From: Putridiphycobacter sp965367695
GTDB taxonomy: Bacteria; Bacteroidota; Bacteroidia; Flavobacteriales_D; Crocinitomicaceae
Direction: 5' to 3'
Length of the DNA stretch: 8,445 bases
Assembly (NCBI GenBank): GCA_965367695.1
Contig: CBDUKB010000130.1
Coordinates: 1 to 8,445 of the forward strand
A program made the translations under genes and the position numbers. The notes beneath the pieces were generated by a model that worked only from the letters and a program-made list of their open reading frames with translations, did no database searches and was not told the DNA's origin. This document shows, one piece after another, positions 7,601 to 8,445 of the stretch; the first letter of the stretch is position 1; each line of letters starts with the position of its first letter.

Positions 7601-8027
7601 GAATTTTGGTGATGGCTTTACCTCAGTCGAATACAATACTGAACATACTTATGCGACACCTGGTGTGTATACAATTACATTAACTGCTGAAAATGAAAAT
7701 GGTTGTGAAGATAAATACACCGTTAGCTTGTTAGTAGAGAATGAAATTTTATTATACGTGCCTAATATATTTACTCCAACAACTAATGGGGTAAACCAAT
7801 TATGGTTTGTTGAATTAATTGGTGATGACAAGTACCAATTTAATTTGAAAATTTTTAATCGTTGGGGAGAGATTATCTGGGAAAGTTTTGATCAATCGGT
7901 TGGTTGGGATGGAAAATACAATGGAGAATTTGTCCAAGACGGTGCTTATGTATGGCGAGTTGATTTTGGTGAAGTTGGTTCAGATAAAAAATATACCTAT
8001 ACAGGCCATGTATCAGTGCTGAAATAA
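4653..8027 (+). CDS. large secreted modular protein: propeller-like repeats, six Ig-like repeats, two PKD domains, type IX secretion C-terminal domain
   Basis: This 1124-residue protein opens with a signal peptide (Lys3, hydrophobic IATIFTLFIIGVV, cleavage near Ala21). Residues about 30-400 hold seven repeats with the GNxxW-type motif, probably a beta-propeller. Residues about 448-861 hold six Ig-like repeats starting LGNDTTLC or similar, each with two cysteines. PKD-like domains follow at about 863-948 (WDWNLGAG, degenerate) and 951-1029 (WSWNFGDG, canonical). Residues about 1034-1124 form the gliding-motility-associated C-terminal domain (VPNIFTPTTNGVNQLW, NRWGEIIWES, GWDGKYNGE, DGAYVWRV), a known type IX secretion signal. 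The protein is therefore expected to cross the outer membrane and be released or held at the surface. No catalytic domain is visible; an adhesive or structural role is inference. The ATG starts 27 bases after menB with no separate strong promoter. Confidence 0.93.
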   Translation: MIKTIATIFTLFIIGVVNTYAQTYIKPVGVSSADQGANSIIINQNGEYVIGGYVNDSSFIALLDNNGLPIWSKSFDFSSNPDYIMELSLTSDNFIIGCGISKLASGGQPNGFVFKVDMLGNLIWSKLINIGGNTVYAYGLNEAANGNYNIVGGYSTPKQIAYILELEPLFGNTVWDSIYAQTSFSNNLDELFYSITESPTNQAKYIAGRMQVAPGNIGYRPSLSRVDQNGNIEWTKTYMYDNLSSDRLYGNDVLADGDSLTLLFSGKVGGSSTPFHPGLLKTDTAGNISWAKYYTSGGLDLRCYSMVQTPMGYVLSGYINNGTQDLFMIYTDKQGNVNWANSYGDMNIENSYLAPENSKVIIDNNFIVTVGRTNSFNTNYDALIVKVNLSDGLINGINCVDSLSITTNTAPSLDFDYSMITGTFPLSITTPSPNSNNLPFQNIGVLVENTTDTLIGGDTIYLCLGEVFTAEVFNASVASYNWSTGGTAQTETFTSAGSFWVDVSGSNGCIVWTDTFYVVVDSLNIALGNDTTLCSQNNLLLDATNTNATYLWQDGSTNPTFSATQTGTYFVEVANTTCIIYDTINITFGVQPIVDLGSDTVLCGNINMSLDAGPNLANSVYLWQDGSTASTFNVTQVGTYWVTHNNGGCQAVDSINISNVLTSFDLGNDTTLCNGDSIVLSVGVQSGTILWQDNSTNQDLTVNTTGMYSVTVTTNGCSVSDSVFIQFVVPPTVNLGNDTILCEGTLQLNANNPTLPTLWNDGSTNQNLTVTQTGLYWVEISNGGCIVSDSINVTIIQNSLGNIADALLCNGVSYPINISSSNGTVNWNDGSTAKIRNISSPGVYWVDLNDNGCIFSDTFSLDWQIITAHASSNVLKGCSPLEVQFIDSSTVNFGAITNWDWNLGAGVFASAQNPIHTFYTNGTYYQTLTVTSNLGCTDTYQGANAVEVFEKINAFFTHSPTTTSIDKPVFFNNLTVNPTTWSWNFGDGFTSVEYNTEHTYATPGVYTITLTAENENGCEDKYTVSLLVENEILLYVPNIFTPTTNGVNQLWFVELIGDDKYQFNLKIFNRWGEIIWESFDQSVGWDGKYNGEFVQDGAYVWRVDFGEVGSDKKYTYTGHVSVLK
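4734..5843 (+). repeat. seven propeller-like protein repeats in the secreted protein
   Basis: Residues about 28-397 hold a degenerate repeat of 49-59 residues. Each unit pairs a 'G-x-x-x-x-G' strand with a following 'D-x-x-G-N-x-x-W-x-K' segment: GLPIWSK (Trp71), GNLIWSK (Trp124), GNTVWDS (Trp175), GNIEWTK (Trp234), GNISWAK (Trp290), GNVNWAN (Trp339) and a final unit without Trp near 387-396. Seven units suggest one closed seven-bladed propeller. The repeats are visible in protein only, with no strong DNA identity. Confidence 0.65.
5994..7235 (+). repeat. six tandem Ig-like repeats, each with a cysteine pair
   Basis: Residues about 448-861 are six units at a pitch of 67-70 residues. Units 2-5 start LGNDTTLC, LGSDTVLC, LGNDTTLC and LGNDTILC; units 1 and 6 are more diverged. 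A shared core is LWQDGST, a TQTGTYWV-like strand and an NGC motif. Cysteine pairs fall at 463/509, 534/578, 603/649, 673/717, 742/785 and 809/853, spaced 43-46 residues, as expected for one disulphide per domain. Some similarity remains in DNA, for example cttggaaatgaya at 6231 and 6648. Confidence 0.8.
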
Positions 8028-8031
8028 AGCA

Positions 8032-8439
8032 TTATTGAAAGTAGTTCAAAAGTGCTTGCTTTTCTTTTTCTTGGTTGTGAATCCAATCTGAATTTAATAT
8101 TATTTTTATCTTTTTAAACCTTTTTTGAAGGACTTCAATCAAAACTGCTAAATTTAATTCTTTATGGTATTCAACTCCTGGATTCACTAGTAATATACTT
8201 TTAGCATTATAATCAATAAAACAAGTAATCAAATGGGTTTCATTACCTTCGAAATAAACTACTTCAACATTATTTTCTTTAAAAAAATCATACAAAACCA
8301 AAGACAAACCTTTTTGAGGGATTTGTACTTGATTAAAAATTGTCTGCTGGGCATAATGCAAAAAGTCTTTTAAAGTCATCACCCCTTTATTATTACTCAA
8401 TTTAAAGTCAGTATATAATACAGAACTGAATACAATCAT
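8032..8439 (-). CDS. hypothetical protein, possibly truncated at the right edge
   Basis: The 135-residue frame ends at a TAA (8032-8034), four bases from the stop of the convergent secreted-protein gene. I do not recognise its family. There is no signal peptide or transmembrane segment. It looks like a small alpha/beta protein: hydrophobic strands such as LSLVLYDFF, VEVVYFEG, THLITCFIDY, SILLVNP and IKIILNSDW alternate with charged helices such as LAVLIEVLQKRFKK and NQEKEKQALLNYFQ. The ATG at 8437-8439 is the first visible start. The frame is still open to the window edge, so a longer N-terminus is possible, and an internal Met (residue 21, MTLKDFLHYAQQ) is an alternative start. Its promoter would lie outside the window. 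Function is unknown. Confidence 0.65.
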   Translation of the reverse strand: MIVFSSVLYTDFKLSNNKGVMTLKDFLHYAQQTIFNQVQIPQKGLSLVLYDFFKENNVEVVYFEGNETHLITCFIDYNAKSILLVNPGVEYHKELNLAVLIEVLQKRFKKIKIILNSDWIHNQEKEKQALLNYFQ

Positions 8440-8445
8440 TTTATT

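Noticed and set aside
8035..8049. Inverted repeat as a bidirectional terminator
   Set aside because: The stem is only 5 AT-rich base pairs with no T-run following on either strand.

Overview
The window looks like a piece of chromosome from a low-GC member of Bacteroidota, most likely a flavobacterial-type lineage. Three signs point there: a secreted protein ending in the gliding-motility/type IX secretion C-terminal domain, promoters of the Bacteroidota form (TTTG, 18-19 bases, TAnnTTTG) with no clear Shine-Dalgarno sites, and a Bacteroidota-style polyamine gene cluster. The genus cannot be fixed from the sequence alone.

Left half, minus strand (about 3612 down to 1): a tightly packed operon read right to left. 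It encodes a compact arginine decarboxylase (speA), an agmatinase (speB), a deoxyhypusine-synthase-like protein and a small conserved protein that runs off the left edge. The first three genes overlap by 11 bases at each junction, and the fourth either overlaps the preceding stop (TAATG) or starts 17 bases after it. Gene order follows the inferred chemistry: arginine to agmatine to putrescine, then an aminobutyl transfer, possibly making homospermidine. A good Bacteroidota promoter lies just upstream of speA.

Centre (3537-3782): an AT-rich divergent intergenic region with one promoter facing each way. Its right-hand promoter drives menB (plus strand), the 1,4-dihydroxy-2-naphthoyl-CoA synthase of menaquinone synthesis. 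The -7 element shows that the ATG at 3783 is the start rather than the upstream TTG. An active-site Asp marks it as the bicarbonate-independent type.

Right half (4653-8027, plus strand): an 1124-residue modular secreted protein. It has a signal peptide, a repeat region resembling a seven-bladed beta-propeller, six Ig-like repeats each with its own cysteine pair, two PKD domains and a type IX secretion C-terminal domain. A convergent small gene of unknown function (8032 to at least 8439, minus strand) lies 4 bases beyond its stop and may continue past the right edge.

No rRNA, tRNA, CRISPR array, insertion sequence or phage gene is visible. The most interesting item is the deoxyhypusine-synthase-like protein: it keeps the catalytic lysine, but several positions that bind spermidine in the eukaryotic enzyme are changed.
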